A DNA stretch of 39,926 nucleotides from Synechococcus sp. ARS1019 (GTDB lineage Bacteria; Cyanobacteriota; Cyanobacteriia; PCC-6307; Cyanobiaceae): NCBI GenBank assembly GCA_002690325.1, contig NZED01000027.1:59202-99127 (forward strand). Direction: 5' to 3'. Numbering within the stretch: position 1 is the stretch's first letter; the number at the start of each line of letters is the position of its first letter. Below, one piece after another: positions 32,395 through 39,926 of the stretch. Under the pieces are notes generated by a model. It was not told the origin of the DNA, did no database searches, and saw nothing but the letters and a program-made list of their open reading frames with translations. The translations under genes were made by a program, and so were the position numbers.

Positions 32395-33092
32395 GATTTG
32401 CATTACCGCGTTTTTCAAGCAATCAATTAAAGTCTGCCCTTTATCTTATTGCTATCACGACAGTCATGGTGATGCTCCTTTTTGCAGCACCAGATAATCC
32501 TAATCGTGATACACAAGTAATTGTTGACTATCTTTCTGATTACACCAATATTCCAAATACAGTTACATCGGTGATTCTTGGTACTCGCTTATTTGACACA
32601 ATCGGTGAAGTTACGGTTTTTACAATTGCTGGCTTGGGAGTGAAAATTCTTCTTCATGACGAGGAGGAGGAGTCTGATTTCATTGCGGTTCAAGAACCCA
32701 CCCTTGTGATGTTGCTGGATCTCGCGGCAATCCTCAGTGCATTTCTTGCTATCGATCTTGCACTCAAGGGCCATCTAACGCCTGGCGGTGGCTTTGCTTC
32801 TGGAGTCTCTGGAGCCACGTCGATCACCTTATTAATGGTGACTGGACGTTTAAAGCAAGTTGAACAGTTCTATTTCAAATCTAATGCAGCCGCACTCGAG
32901 AAGTTTGCTGTTATTTGTTTTGTACTAACAGCGTTGGCGACATTTATTGGATTTGTTGATCCAAGTTCTCTATTTGCAACTATTCCTCCTCAAATTTATC
33001 TTCCTGCTCTTAATATCATCGCTGCGTTAAAGGTCACCATTGGCTCGTGGTCAATTCTTCGCTTCTTTATTTTGAGCCGAGGTTTAATGTGA
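32391..33092 (+). CDS. mnhB: MrpA C-terminal (MbhE-like) + MnhB fusion subunit
   Basis: A 233-residue fusion. Its first half has one N-terminal helix (LYLIAITTVMVMLLFAAPD) and the MbhE signature found at the MrpA C-terminus (VILGTRLFDTIGEVTVFTIA). Its second half is MnhB proper, with the motif AIDLALKGHLTPGGGFASGV and two more helices ending in INI-like LNIIAALKVTIGSWSILRFF. The stop at 33092 is followed by the K+ channel gene after 6 bases. Gene order and fusion fit an Mbh-type antiporter module. The predicted role is a structural part of the cation pathway. Confidence 0.82.
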   Translation: MRFALPRFSSNQLKSALYLIAITTVMVMLLFAAPDNPNRDTQVIVDYLSDYTNIPNTVTSVILGTRLFDTIGEVTVFTIAGLGVKILLHDEEEESDFIAVQEPTLVMLLDLAAILSAFLAIDLALKGHLTPGGGFASGVSGATSITLLMVTGRLKQVEQFYFKSNAAALEKFAVICFVLTALATFIGFVDPSSLFATIPPQIYLPALNIIAALKVTIGSWSILRFFILSRGLM

Positions 33093-33098
33093 TTATCT

Positions 33099-33878
33099 AT
33101 GGAATTTTACCAGTCTGATCGATGGTATTTTGGAGATTATAAAGGAGGTCTCCCCGGTAAAAATTACTCATTCCTTCTTTATGTTGTTATTCTGCTTCTG
33201 CTCGTTCAGATTTCCTTGACGACTGAGCAAACTTTAAAAACTGACTCGATCACGATATGGTTGGATTTTGCTCTTGAGTTGATCGAAATATTCTTTGTTA
33301 GTGATTATATTGGTAAGCTCACGAATAGTTGGTCGAAGTCTGATTACAGAGCAAAGGATGTTCTTCCAATCCTCCTTTCAGCTCCTGCAATTGCAGACTT
33401 TGTGGTCTTAATGATTTTGGTGACTAATAAATTTGACAATGATTCGATCATCGTGATTGGCTCTTATATTATCAAGATGTCCGTATCAATTTACTACTCG
33501 AGTTTTAGGAAAATTCTAGACCGACTTTATTTTATTGTTGCAGACTCGCCTGCTAGAACATTTTTCCCTGTTGTTCTTCTTTCGATTGTCACTTATATCT
33601 TTTCCGTTCTGATGTATATTGTTGAACGTTTTAATGATCCTGAGCATTTTGGGTCAATTGTTCGTTCGTTCTGGTTTTCTATTGTTACTGTTACCACAAT
33701 TGGATACGGGGATGTAACCCCTCCAACTGCGATTGGTAAATGTTTGGCAGTTGCCTTTGGTATTTTAGGGATTGTCTGTATTGCTTTGCTAACGGCGAAT
33801 ATCCTTGACGCGAACGGCCGTTTCGAGCGTCTTCAAGAGACCAAGGAAGGTCCAGAAGCTGACGCTTCTCGTGCGTAA
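33099..33878 (+). CDS. Potassium channel, six-helix type
   Basis: A 259-residue ion channel. The pore region FWFSIVTVTTIGYGDVTPPT (about 191-210) has the TIGYGD selectivity filter of K+ channels between two helices (VVLLSIVTYIFSVLMYIVER and LAVAFGILGIVCIALLTANI). Four upstream hydrophobic segments give a voltage-sensor-like six-helix layout. The S4-like region (IIKMSVSIYYSSFRKILDRL) has only few basic residues and not the regular Arg spacing, so voltage gating is doubtful. There is no C-terminal RCK or cyclic-nucleotide domain. The gene begins 6 bases after mnhB and is very likely part of the antiporter transcript. It could balance charge during electrogenic antiport (inference). Confidence 0.88.
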   Translation: MEFYQSDRWYFGDYKGGLPGKNYSFLLYVVILLLLVQISLTTEQTLKTDSITIWLDFALELIEIFFVSDYIGKLTNSWSKSDYRAKDVLPILLSAPAIADFVVLMILVTNKFDNDSIIVIGSYIIKMSVSIYYSSFRKILDRLYFIVADSPARTFFPVVLLSIVTYIFSVLMYIVERFNDPEHFGSIVRSFWFSIVTVTTIGYGDVTPPTAIGKCLAVAFGILGIVCIALLTANILDANGRFERLQETKEGPEADASRA

Positions 33879-34035
33879 GCGAATTCGTTTCTTCGTTTGT
33901 GGATGGGCTGCCTCTGCCAATATTGGTTGATGTCCTGCTTTCTTCGTGTGACGTGACTTAATTGTTGTTTGCTTTTCTGGAATGGTCGATTAGAATTTTG
34001 ATGTTGGTTGTTTGTCATTTGTTTGACTGCATATC

Positions 34036-34884
34036 ATGATTTCACCGATGGCCAAGATGGTTAAATTTCTTTTGTGTTTTGCATTAATATTCAGCTCTGT
34101 TCTCCCTGTGTCGGCTGCAGAGAATTTATTTATTGATGGCATCCAGAAGCGTGGGGTTTTGAAGGTGGGTATTCCTTCTTACAACACACCACCTGCTTAT
34201 TACATCGATAAAGACTCAGAGCAATTGAAGGGTTATGACATTGATATTGCCCGTGACTTGGCTAACGAGTTAGGCGTTGATGTTCAGTTTGATCGAACTT
34301 CCGAAGATTTAAACACCCTTGTTCGTCGCGTTGGTGCTGGCGATTTTGATATGGCAATTGGAAAGCTTGGGCTTAATTATAAGCGAATGTTTAATGCCTA
34401 CCCAGTTCATTACTTGAATTTCAGACATGCCTTATTGGCCAACCGGACGTTCGTCTCATCTTTATCATCTGAGCCTGGTAATTCGGAATTTGCCGAAGCT
34501 CTGAAGAACTCCAATATTAAAATTGCTTCTTTGGCGAAATCAATTTGGGAAGTAGAAACGGCTACGAATTTCCCGAACGCTACTTATGTTGGCTATCCAG
34601 ACTGGGCAGCTTGTCAACAGGCTCTTTTTGATGGTGATGTTGATGCGATTTACCGAGATATGACTGAAATCAAGCCTTTGGTTTATGCCAAGCCAGAGTT
34701 GATTATTGATTACGTGCCGATTTTATTTGACGACATAGTTGACAAGAAGTCAATCTATTTATCAAAAGACGGATACGTCAACTTCACCAAATTTATCAAA
34801 TTCTATATCTCCAAAGAATGGGGTCAAGTTAAGTCTGACTCAGACATTCTTGAAGAATACAAAGACGTTTACTCAGCTTCTTGA
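34036..34884 (+). CDS. Periplasmic solute-binding protein, family 3 (amino-acid type)
   Basis: A 282-residue SBP_bac_3 protein. The N-terminus is a Sec signal peptide (MVKFLLCFALIFSSVLPVSA, then AENLF) with no lipobox, so the product should be a free periplasmic protein. The family signature is LKGYDIDIARDLANELGVDV near 65-85. The second lobe has YRDMTEIKPLVYAKPELIID. Ligands of this family are polar amino acids and related compounds; the specificity cannot be read. Its TGA overlaps the TTG start of a secondary transporter (TTGA), not an ABC permease. The 157 bases upstream are A+T-rich and contain a TAGAAT at 33991 that could be a -10 box. Confidence 0.88.
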   Translation: MISPMAKMVKFLLCFALIFSSVLPVSAAENLFIDGIQKRGVLKVGIPSYNTPPAYYIDKDSEQLKGYDIDIARDLANELGVDVQFDRTSEDLNTLVRRVGAGDFDMAIGKLGLNYKRMFNAYPVHYLNFRHALLANRTFVSSLSSEPGNSEFAEALKNSNIKIASLAKSIWEVETATNFPNATYVGYPDWAACQQALFDGDVDAIYRDMTEIKPLVYAKPELIIDYVPILFDDIVDKKSIYLSKDGYVNFTKFIKFYISKEWGQVKSDSDILEEYKDVYSAS

Positions 34885-36212
34885 TCTCTGTCATGACATT
34901 CTCTTCTTTTGCTGAACTTCTTCAACGTGCTCGTTCACCAAGAAGTTTCTTCCTGTTTATTCTTCCACTCTCGATTGTTCTTGGAACAGTCCTCCCTGAT
35001 ACAGCCGCACCAGTCCTCAATAGCGCCGGACTTGCCTTAGTCCAGCTGATTGCTTTTCCGGCGATCCCGCTGGTTCTCTCTGCTGTGATGATTTCTATCT
35101 CCAATATCTTTGCAAGTCGGGGAGGCGGTTCTTCTGATCAATTTCGTTTCGCTCGACGTTTCTCAGTTTCTCTTCTTTTAGTCGTTGTTTTTGCGGCTTT
35201 CCTTGCCACCTTGCTTTCGATCTACCAAGGCCCAGGGATCTTGTCCCCTGATGGCAAGTTATCGATTGGTCGTTTCATGCTCGATAGTACCGATATCCGC
35301 ATTTCGTCTGCTGCGGTTGCAGCGACTGAACAGGCCAATAGCCAGTTTTGGCTCCAAACATTGTTGCCCAATAATCTGCTCGGCGATGCTTCAGCTAGTC
35401 GAACTCTACGAGTGATTACTGGCTCGATTCTGGCCGGAGTCGCGATGTCGAGGTTGCAGCCGTCGATCACCAAACCTTTGATTGGTGTGTTGCGGAGCAT
35501 CAATAGCACCTCGGTTCAGCTTCTCAATATTGTTCTGAATCTTGCCCCACTTGTTCTAATCTTTTTAATCGCTGGTGCTGTTTCAACCATTAATGCAGAA
35601 ATTGTTGTTGCGCTATTGAATTTTACGATCTGCGTGTTTCTAGCAGCAGTCGCTTCTCTCGGTATCTCACGTCTTGTTTTTAGGCGATTTACCAGTACTA
35701 AAGAACGTTCAACACTTTCAGAGAATCCAATCGATTCGGTCTTTCTTCTCGCATTCTCGACTGGTTCAAGCATGTCCTCTTATTCGTTGATGTTTGAGAC
35801 GATGAAGGGAATGGGACGTGATGAGTCAGAGGTTGAAGCATCGGCATCCTTGAGTTTACTGATTTCTCAAATTGGCAATATTACTTATAGTGTTATTGCT
35901 ATTATGTTCGCTCTCAATCTTTATAACGTTCCGCTTTCGCCGACAACGCTGCTTCAAGTGATGATCTTGGGCATCGTGACCGGCATCTCGGCTGCTGGTC
36001 TTGAGGGTGTGTCTGTCGTACCAACCATTGCAGCAGCTCTGTTGTTTTTTCAGGTGCCGTCGCCTCCAGTCTTGGTGCTTTTGATTGCGATTGACCCTTT
36101 GCTGACCCTACCTCGTGCAGCGACAACGAGCGCTCTGGCCATGGCCATTACGACGATTGCTTCTCAGCGTGAGCAGTCGTCTCAATCGTTCGACGACGCT
36201 GCTTCATCCTGA
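34881..36212 (+). CDS. SDF/DAACS-family dicarboxylate/amino-acid:cation symporter, divergent
   Basis: A 443-residue membrane transporter with about eight helices and two re-entrant hairpins. It has recognisable GltPh-like landmarks: the Ser-rich hairpin AFSTGSSMSS (291-300), the GISAAGLEG loop (368-376) and the helix DPLLTLPRAATTSALAMAI (405-423) in place of the canonical D..R...N. The usual Arg/Asn positions are changed, so substrate is uncertain. Translation starts with TTG at 34881, overlapping the binding-protein stop, or with ATG at 34893, four codons later. It converges on the EamA gene with a 31-base overlap. Family members use Na+ or H+ gradients for amino-acid or dicarboxylate uptake. 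Confidence 0.85.
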   Translation: MISVMTFSSFAELLQRARSPRSFFLFILPLSIVLGTVLPDTAAPVLNSAGLALVQLIAFPAIPLVLSAVMISISNIFASRGGGSSDQFRFARRFSVSLLLVVVFAAFLATLLSIYQGPGILSPDGKLSIGRFMLDSTDIRISSAAVAATEQANSQFWLQTLLPNNLLGDASASRTLRVITGSILAGVAMSRLQPSITKPLIGVLRSINSTSVQLLNIVLNLAPLVLIFLIAGAVSTINAEIVVALLNFTICVFLAAVASLGISRLVFRRFTSTKERSTLSENPIDSVFLLAFSTGSSMSSYSLMFETMKGMGRDESEVEASASLSLLISQIGNITYSVIAIMFALNLYNVPLSPTTLLQVMILGIVTGISAAGLEGVSVVPTIAAALLFFQVPSPPVLVLLIAIDPLLTLPRAATTSALAMAITTIASQREQSSQSFDDAASS

Positions 36213-37090
36213 GCCTGTGTTGAGTCCTGCGGTTTTAATCTTGATTTTGCACTGATTAAACTCGCGGTCAGGATCAGGATTCCCCCTAGGGCTGTTGTTC
36301 CGTTGATTTGTTCGTTAAACCAAAGCCATCCCCACAATGCAGCAAATAGAACTTGGACATAATTAATCGTTGTTGCTTGTCCTGCTGGTAAGCGTCTTAA
36401 CCCTTCCGTCACCCAAATTTGTCCAAGTTGCGTGAGGATTCCAACCCCCAATAACCAAAACAGTTCCGTTGCTGTTGGCATCACTCCGTGACGAACAACA
36501 CCTGGCACTGTTGCCGGTATGGAGATCAATGGGAAATAAAAAATAATGACGAGGGGATGCTCGGTCACGCTCAGTTTTCGTACACAGACGTAAGCCATGG
36601 CTGTGCAAAATGCTCCAGCGATTGCGATTAATGCTGGCAGCGTTGGTAATCCCTCTCCAGCCTGGCCAACCCAGCCTGGTTGAACCACCATTGCGACACC
36701 AATCCAACCGATTGGTAACGCAAGAAGAATCATCTTTCCCAGTTGTTCTTTTAGCAGCAACGCTGCGGCTCCAGCCGTGAACGTCGGATAGGTGTATTGG
36801 AGAACAGTGGCTGATCCCAGTGGTAGTGCTGCGATGGCATAAAAGAAACACAGCAGAGCTACCGTCCCTGCCGTTCCGCGCACCAGCAACCCGACCTTGT
36901 CTTGACCCCATGGCGACAGGCCAAGACGTCTGATGGCGATTGACGTTATTAAGAGGCTGATGATGGCCCTGGCAAAAACGATTTCCTCGACCGGGAGTCG
37001 TCCCCCCAACTGTTTGACGCAGACCGTCATCAGACTGAAGGCCAGTCCGCTCAGGACAAGTGCCCTGGTCCCCTTCTGTGCATTCCCCAT
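36182..37090 (-). CDS. EamA/DMT-family transporter
   Basis: A 302-residue protein of the drug/metabolite transporter superfamily: ten predicted helices in two EamA repeats. The repeats begin around residues 10 and 150 (GLAFSLMTVCVKQLGGRLPV; IAIAGAFCTAMAYVCVRKLS) and each ends with a loop of the type GSATVLQYTYPTFTAG or QATTINYVQVLFAALWGWLW. Substrates range from amino acids and nucleotides to drugs, so specificity is open. The C-terminus is polar (LKPQDSTQAQDEAASS). The tail overlaps the SDF gene by 31 bases, and the head faces dnaG, with 95 bases between starts. Confidence 0.9.
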   Translation of the reverse strand: MGNAQKGTRALVLSGLAFSLMTVCVKQLGGRLPVEEIVFARAIISLLITSIAIRRLGLSPWGQDKVGLLVRGTAGTVALLCFFYAIAALPLGSATVLQYTYPTFTAGAAALLLKEQLGKMILLALPIGWIGVAMVVQPGWVGQAGEGLPTLPALIAIAGAFCTAMAYVCVRKLSVTEHPLVIIFYFPLISIPATVPGVVRHGVMPTATELFWLLGVGILTQLGQIWVTEGLRRLPAGQATTINYVQVLFAALWGWLWFNEQINGTTALGGILILTASLISAKSRLKPQDSTQAQDEAASSND

Positions 37091-37185
37091 GATCGCTGAG
37101 GTTCTGTCCCGACGATTTCACCGCTCCGAGCTTGTCAGACCTTCGTTGTCTGGACTGATTGCCGTCGATCCATCAGACTCCTGCC

Positions 37186-39261
37186 ATGGTGAGTCCCCGA
37201 TTACATCCGCGCACCATTGACGCTGTAAAAGAGCGTGCCGACATCGTTGATGTCGTCGGTGAGCATGTTGTGCTCAAGAAAAAGGGGCGTGAATTTGTTG
37301 GTGTCTGTCCTTTTCATGACGACACCAAACCATCGATGACTGTTTCACCAGCGAAGCAGTTTTATTATTGTTTTTCTTGTGGTGCAGGCGGTAATTCCAT
37401 CAAGTTCTTGATGGAATTCCAGCGTCAAAGTTTTAGTGACGTTGTTTTAGATCTTGCGCGGCGATATCAGCTACCGGTTGAAACTGTCGATGGTCCGCAA
37501 CAGGAACGACTCCGTCAGCAGTTGTCTAGACGTGATTCTTTACAGCGTGCTCTCGCTTTAGCCGCTGGTTGGTTTCGCAGTCAGCTTCTTGCGCCTGGTG
37601 GTCGGGACGCCCTCAACTATCTGACGAATGAGCGCGGGTTTTCACCATCCACCCATGACCAGTTTGGCCTTGGATATGCCCCAGATCAATGGGATGGACT
37701 TCTCAATCATCTCACGCGTGTTGAAGGATTGAGTGTGGACTTACTTGAGTCGGCAGGTCTCATTGTTCCACGTAAAGGCGGATCAGGTTTTTACGACCGT
37801 TTTCGCCATAGAGTCATCGTTCCAATTCACGATCGCCAAGGTCGTGTGATTGGTTTTGGTGGTCGAAGTCTTGACGGAAGTGAGCCCAAATATCTGAATT
37901 CACCTGAAACAGAGATTTTCGAAAAAGGGAAACACCTTTTCGGTCTTGATAAAGCGGCCAATACCATTCGCAAAGACGACCGTGCTGTTGTTGTAGAGGG
38001 TTATTTCGATGTCATTGCTCTCCATGCGGCTGGTGTGACGAATGCAGTTGCATCTCTTGGAACGGCCTTAAGTAGTCAGCAAATTACCCAGTTGTCGCGA
38101 TGTACAGATCGCAAACGGATTGTTCTCAATTTTGATGCTGATGGTGCTGGCATTCGGGCGGCCAACCGTGCCATCGGTGAGGTGGAGCAATTGGCGCTAC
38201 AGGGTCAGCTTGAGCTTCGTGTTCTGCATCTTCCTTCAGGGAAGGATCCGGACGAGTTTCTTCGTGACCATGGCTCAGGCGACTATCAAGCTCTTCTCGA
38301 TCAAGCTCCGCTTTGGTTGGATTGGCAAATTGACCAAGTTCTGGTCGATTGTGATCTCAGTCAGTCTGATCAGTTTCAAACAGCTGTTAGTTCTTTGGTT
38401 GCCCTGTTGGGCAAACTTCCTCAGTCTGCTGTTCGGACCCATTACCTTCAGCGCGTTGCCGAACGGCTCAGTGGTGGTCAGGGTCGCTTAGCGCTTCAGC
38501 TTGAAGAAGATCTTCGTCAACAAGTTAAAGGTCAGCGTTGGCATGGTCGTTCCAGCCGCCATGAACAACCCGGTGAAGCCACTCAGCGGGAGCGATGTGA
38601 GGCTGATTTGTTGCGTCTGTATTTGCATTGCCCTCGTCATCGGCCTGCCATTCGTCAGGAATTGCGTCAGCGTGATTTAGAAGATTTTGCACTTCAGCAC
38701 CATCGTTTGCTTTGGGCCTCGATCACCGAGCTTGAGGAAACGAATCTTGGTATTGGTCGCTTAGAGGCGATCAGCCGTCGTGAGGATGATGGTGATGGTT
38801 TAGATGCTTTGGACTTACCTCGACTGCTGACTGACCAATTGTTGTTGGAAAGCAGCTCCTTGGTTTCTCGTTTAACCCCCCTTCTTGAACCTGGTGAATT
38901 GCAACGTGTTGCCCTAAGCGAACCCCTCGTTCAATTGCGTGGCATTGCGGCATTGTTAGAACGTCAGAAAAGTCTTAAACGCTGTCGCCATCTGTTAGAG
39001 GCTTGGGATAGTCAACGCTTACAAACTCTTGAATCGTGCATTGCTGTTTTGATTGATCAGGATCAAACCACTGATCATGAAACTGTTGATATGGAAGCTC
39101 GTATTCATCAACTTTTTGATGATTTAAACCAAGATGCTCTGCGTTATCAGGAGTTGTACTACACCGAACGCAAACATATTGCTTTTTTAGATCAACAACG
39201 TTGCGCTGGTTACACCGCTACGGCGGAAGCGCCTGCCGAGGTTATCCCACCAGCCGCTTGA
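37186..39261 (+). CDS. dnaG: DNA primase
   Basis: DnaG lays RNA primers for replication. From the ATG at 37186 it has 691 residues; an in-frame ATG at 37159 would add nine residues (MPSIHQTPA) not typical of the family. The CHC2 zinc domain binds with Cys 41, His 44, Cys 62 and Cys 65 (VCPFHDDTKPS; YYCFSCGAGGNSIKFLMEF). The TOPRIM catalytic core has Glu 271 (VVVEGYFDVIALH) and the Asp pair 317/319 (LNFDADGAGIRAAN). A long C-terminal helical part follows; it is a DnaB-binding type region, here rich in Gln and Arg. Confidence 0.96.
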   Translation: MVSPRLHPRTIDAVKERADIVDVVGEHVVLKKKGREFVGVCPFHDDTKPSMTVSPAKQFYYCFSCGAGGNSIKFLMEFQRQSFSDVVLDLARRYQLPVETVDGPQQERLRQQLSRRDSLQRALALAAGWFRSQLLAPGGRDALNYLTNERGFSPSTHDQFGLGYAPDQWDGLLNHLTRVEGLSVDLLESAGLIVPRKGGSGFYDRFRHRVIVPIHDRQGRVIGFGGRSLDGSEPKYLNSPETEIFEKGKHLFGLDKAANTIRKDDRAVVVEGYFDVIALHAAGVTNAVASLGTALSSQQITQLSRCTDRKRIVLNFDADGAGIRAANRAIGEVEQLALQGQLELRVLHLPSGKDPDEFLRDHGSGDYQALLDQAPLWLDWQIDQVLVDCDLSQSDQFQTAVSSLVALLGKLPQSAVRTHYLQRVAERLSGGQGRLALQLEEDLRQQVKGQRWHGRSSRHEQPGEATQRERCEADLLRLYLHCPRHRPAIRQELRQRDLEDFALQHHRLLWASITELEETNLGIGRLEAISRREDDGDGLDALDLPRLLTDQLLLESSSLVSRLTPLLEPGELQRVALSEPLVQLRGIAALLERQKSLKRCRHLLEAWDSQRLQTLESCIAVLIDQDQTTDHETVDMEARIHQLFDDLNQDALRYQELYYTERKHIAFLDQQRCAGYTATAEAPAEVIPPAA

Positions 39262-39305
39262 ACGTTGTTCACCGATAGTCTTCAGATAGACGTCTTGGAT
39301 GGTTA

Positions 39306-39926
39306 ATGGGTCTGTTTGAGCGTTATCTCTCTGTTTGGGTCGGTTTGGCCATTGTGGTTGGAGTGATGTTCGGCGCTCTGTTCCCAGAGACGTCAGCTCT
39401 GATCGCTCAATTGGAGTTTGCTCGCATCAATGTGCCGATCGCGGTGTTGATCTGGGGAATGATTTTTCCGATGATGTTGGCCGTTGATTTCTCTGTGATC
39501 GGTGGCGTGCGTCAGCAGCCCCTTGGTCTGTTGATCACGGCGTCGGTCAACTGGTTGATTAAGCCACTCACGATGACGCTTCTCGCTTGGCTGTTTATTC
39601 GTGGTTTGTTTTCCGCTTGGATCCCCGCATCTGTTGGACAGGAGTACGTCGCTGGAATGATTTTGTTGGGGGTCGCACCCTGTACCGCGATGGTATTCGT
39701 TTGGAGTCGACTAAGTGACGGAGATCCCAATTACACCTTGGTGCAGGTTGCGATCAACGACCTCATCATGCTGTTTGCTTTCGCGCCGATTGCAGCAATT
39801 CTCCTTGGTGTGAGTGATATTCTGGTGCCCTGGGAGACGATGATCACCGCAGTTTGTTTGTTTGTCCTTCTCCCTTTGATTTCAGGTTGCTTGGTTCGTC
39901 TTTATCTGCGTTCTTCTCATCGAATC
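39306..39926 (+). CDS. ACR3-type arsenite efflux permease, 3' end beyond window
   Basis: An open frame from the ATG at 39306 to the window end, 207 codons, with no stop. The protein has membrane helices from the start (VWVGLAIVVGVMFGALFPET) and the ACR3 hallmark MILLGVAPCTAMVFVWSRLS at about 118-137, where the Cys is the residue conserved in ACR3 arsenite carriers. Also present is VPIAVLIWGMIFPMMLAVDF. Full ACR3 proteins have about 350-400 residues, so roughly half is here. No ArsR or arsenate reductase gene is adjacent on this side. Confidence 0.88.
   Translation, partial: MGLFERYLSVWVGLAIVVGVMFGALFPETSALIAQLEFARINVPIAVLIWGMIFPMMLAVDFSVIGGVRQQPLGLLITASVNWLIKPLTMTLLAWLFIRGLFSAWIPASVGQEYVAGMILLGVAPCTAMVFVWSRLSDGDPNYTLVQVAINDLIMLFAFAPIAAILLGVSDILVPWETMITAVCLFVLLPLISGCLVRLYLRSSHRI

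Overview
The window reads as a stretch of chromosome from a marine picocyanobacterium of the Synechococcus type. Supporting signs are Ycf35 (DUF1257), DUF1816, DUF3110 and PAM68-family proteins, tight gene packing with 1-19 base overlaps, frequent TTG/GTG starts, a long RibBA, and a DnaE gene in one piece. There are no insertion sequences, rRNA genes, CRISPR arrays or phage genes. The assignment rests on protein families and gene packing; no database search was possible.

Layout. 1-3.3 kb: the 3' end of a dnaK, a DnaJ/CbpA-type co-chaperone, a DUF3110 protein and murQ. 3.2-8.5 kb: housekeeping metabolism on alternating strands (mtnP, a cyclophilin, ribBA, argC, purN) and ycf35. 8.5-11.1 kb: an M61-family metallopeptidase with a PDZ domain, overlapping an exported amidase. 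11.1-13.1 kb: a patch of small unrecognised ORFs, the least conserved-looking part of the window. 13.1-16.7 kb, all on the minus strand: tRNA-Pro(GGG) with its terminator, small membrane proteins (one of 54 aa coupled to msrA), msrA, and an ABC exporter half. 16.9-21.5 kb, plus strand: trpD behind a leader terminator, then carA, a STAS-domain protein, mini-RNase III and an RlmB-type rRNA methyltransferase with a large R/G/D-rich N-terminal tail, the last four joined by overlapping stops and starts. 21.5-28.9 kb: DUF1816, gatA, dnaE, PAM68-like, rpsO, ruvA and a lipoprotein.

28.98-36.2 kb is the most distinctive region and is visibly more A+T-rich than most neighbours. It holds a seven-gene Mrp/Mnh-type cation/proton antiporter operon (C, D, E, F, G, MrpA-C-terminal DUF4040, MrpA-C-terminal+MrpB). 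It has only one large NuoL/M/N-like subunit, and its order is a circular permutation of the Mbh-type module. A K+ channel with a TIGYGD filter follows directly. Next comes a two-gene unit: an ABC-type amino-acid-binding protein (SBP_bac_3) translationally coupled to a divergent SDF/DAACS secondary transporter, a pairing that suggests a binding-protein-dependent symporter. Together these genes could extrude Na+/H+, balance charge with K+ and use the cation gradient for solute uptake; this is inference.

36.2-39.9 kb: an EamA/DMT permease on the minus strand, dnaG, and the start of an ACR3-type arsenite efflux gene cut by the window end.
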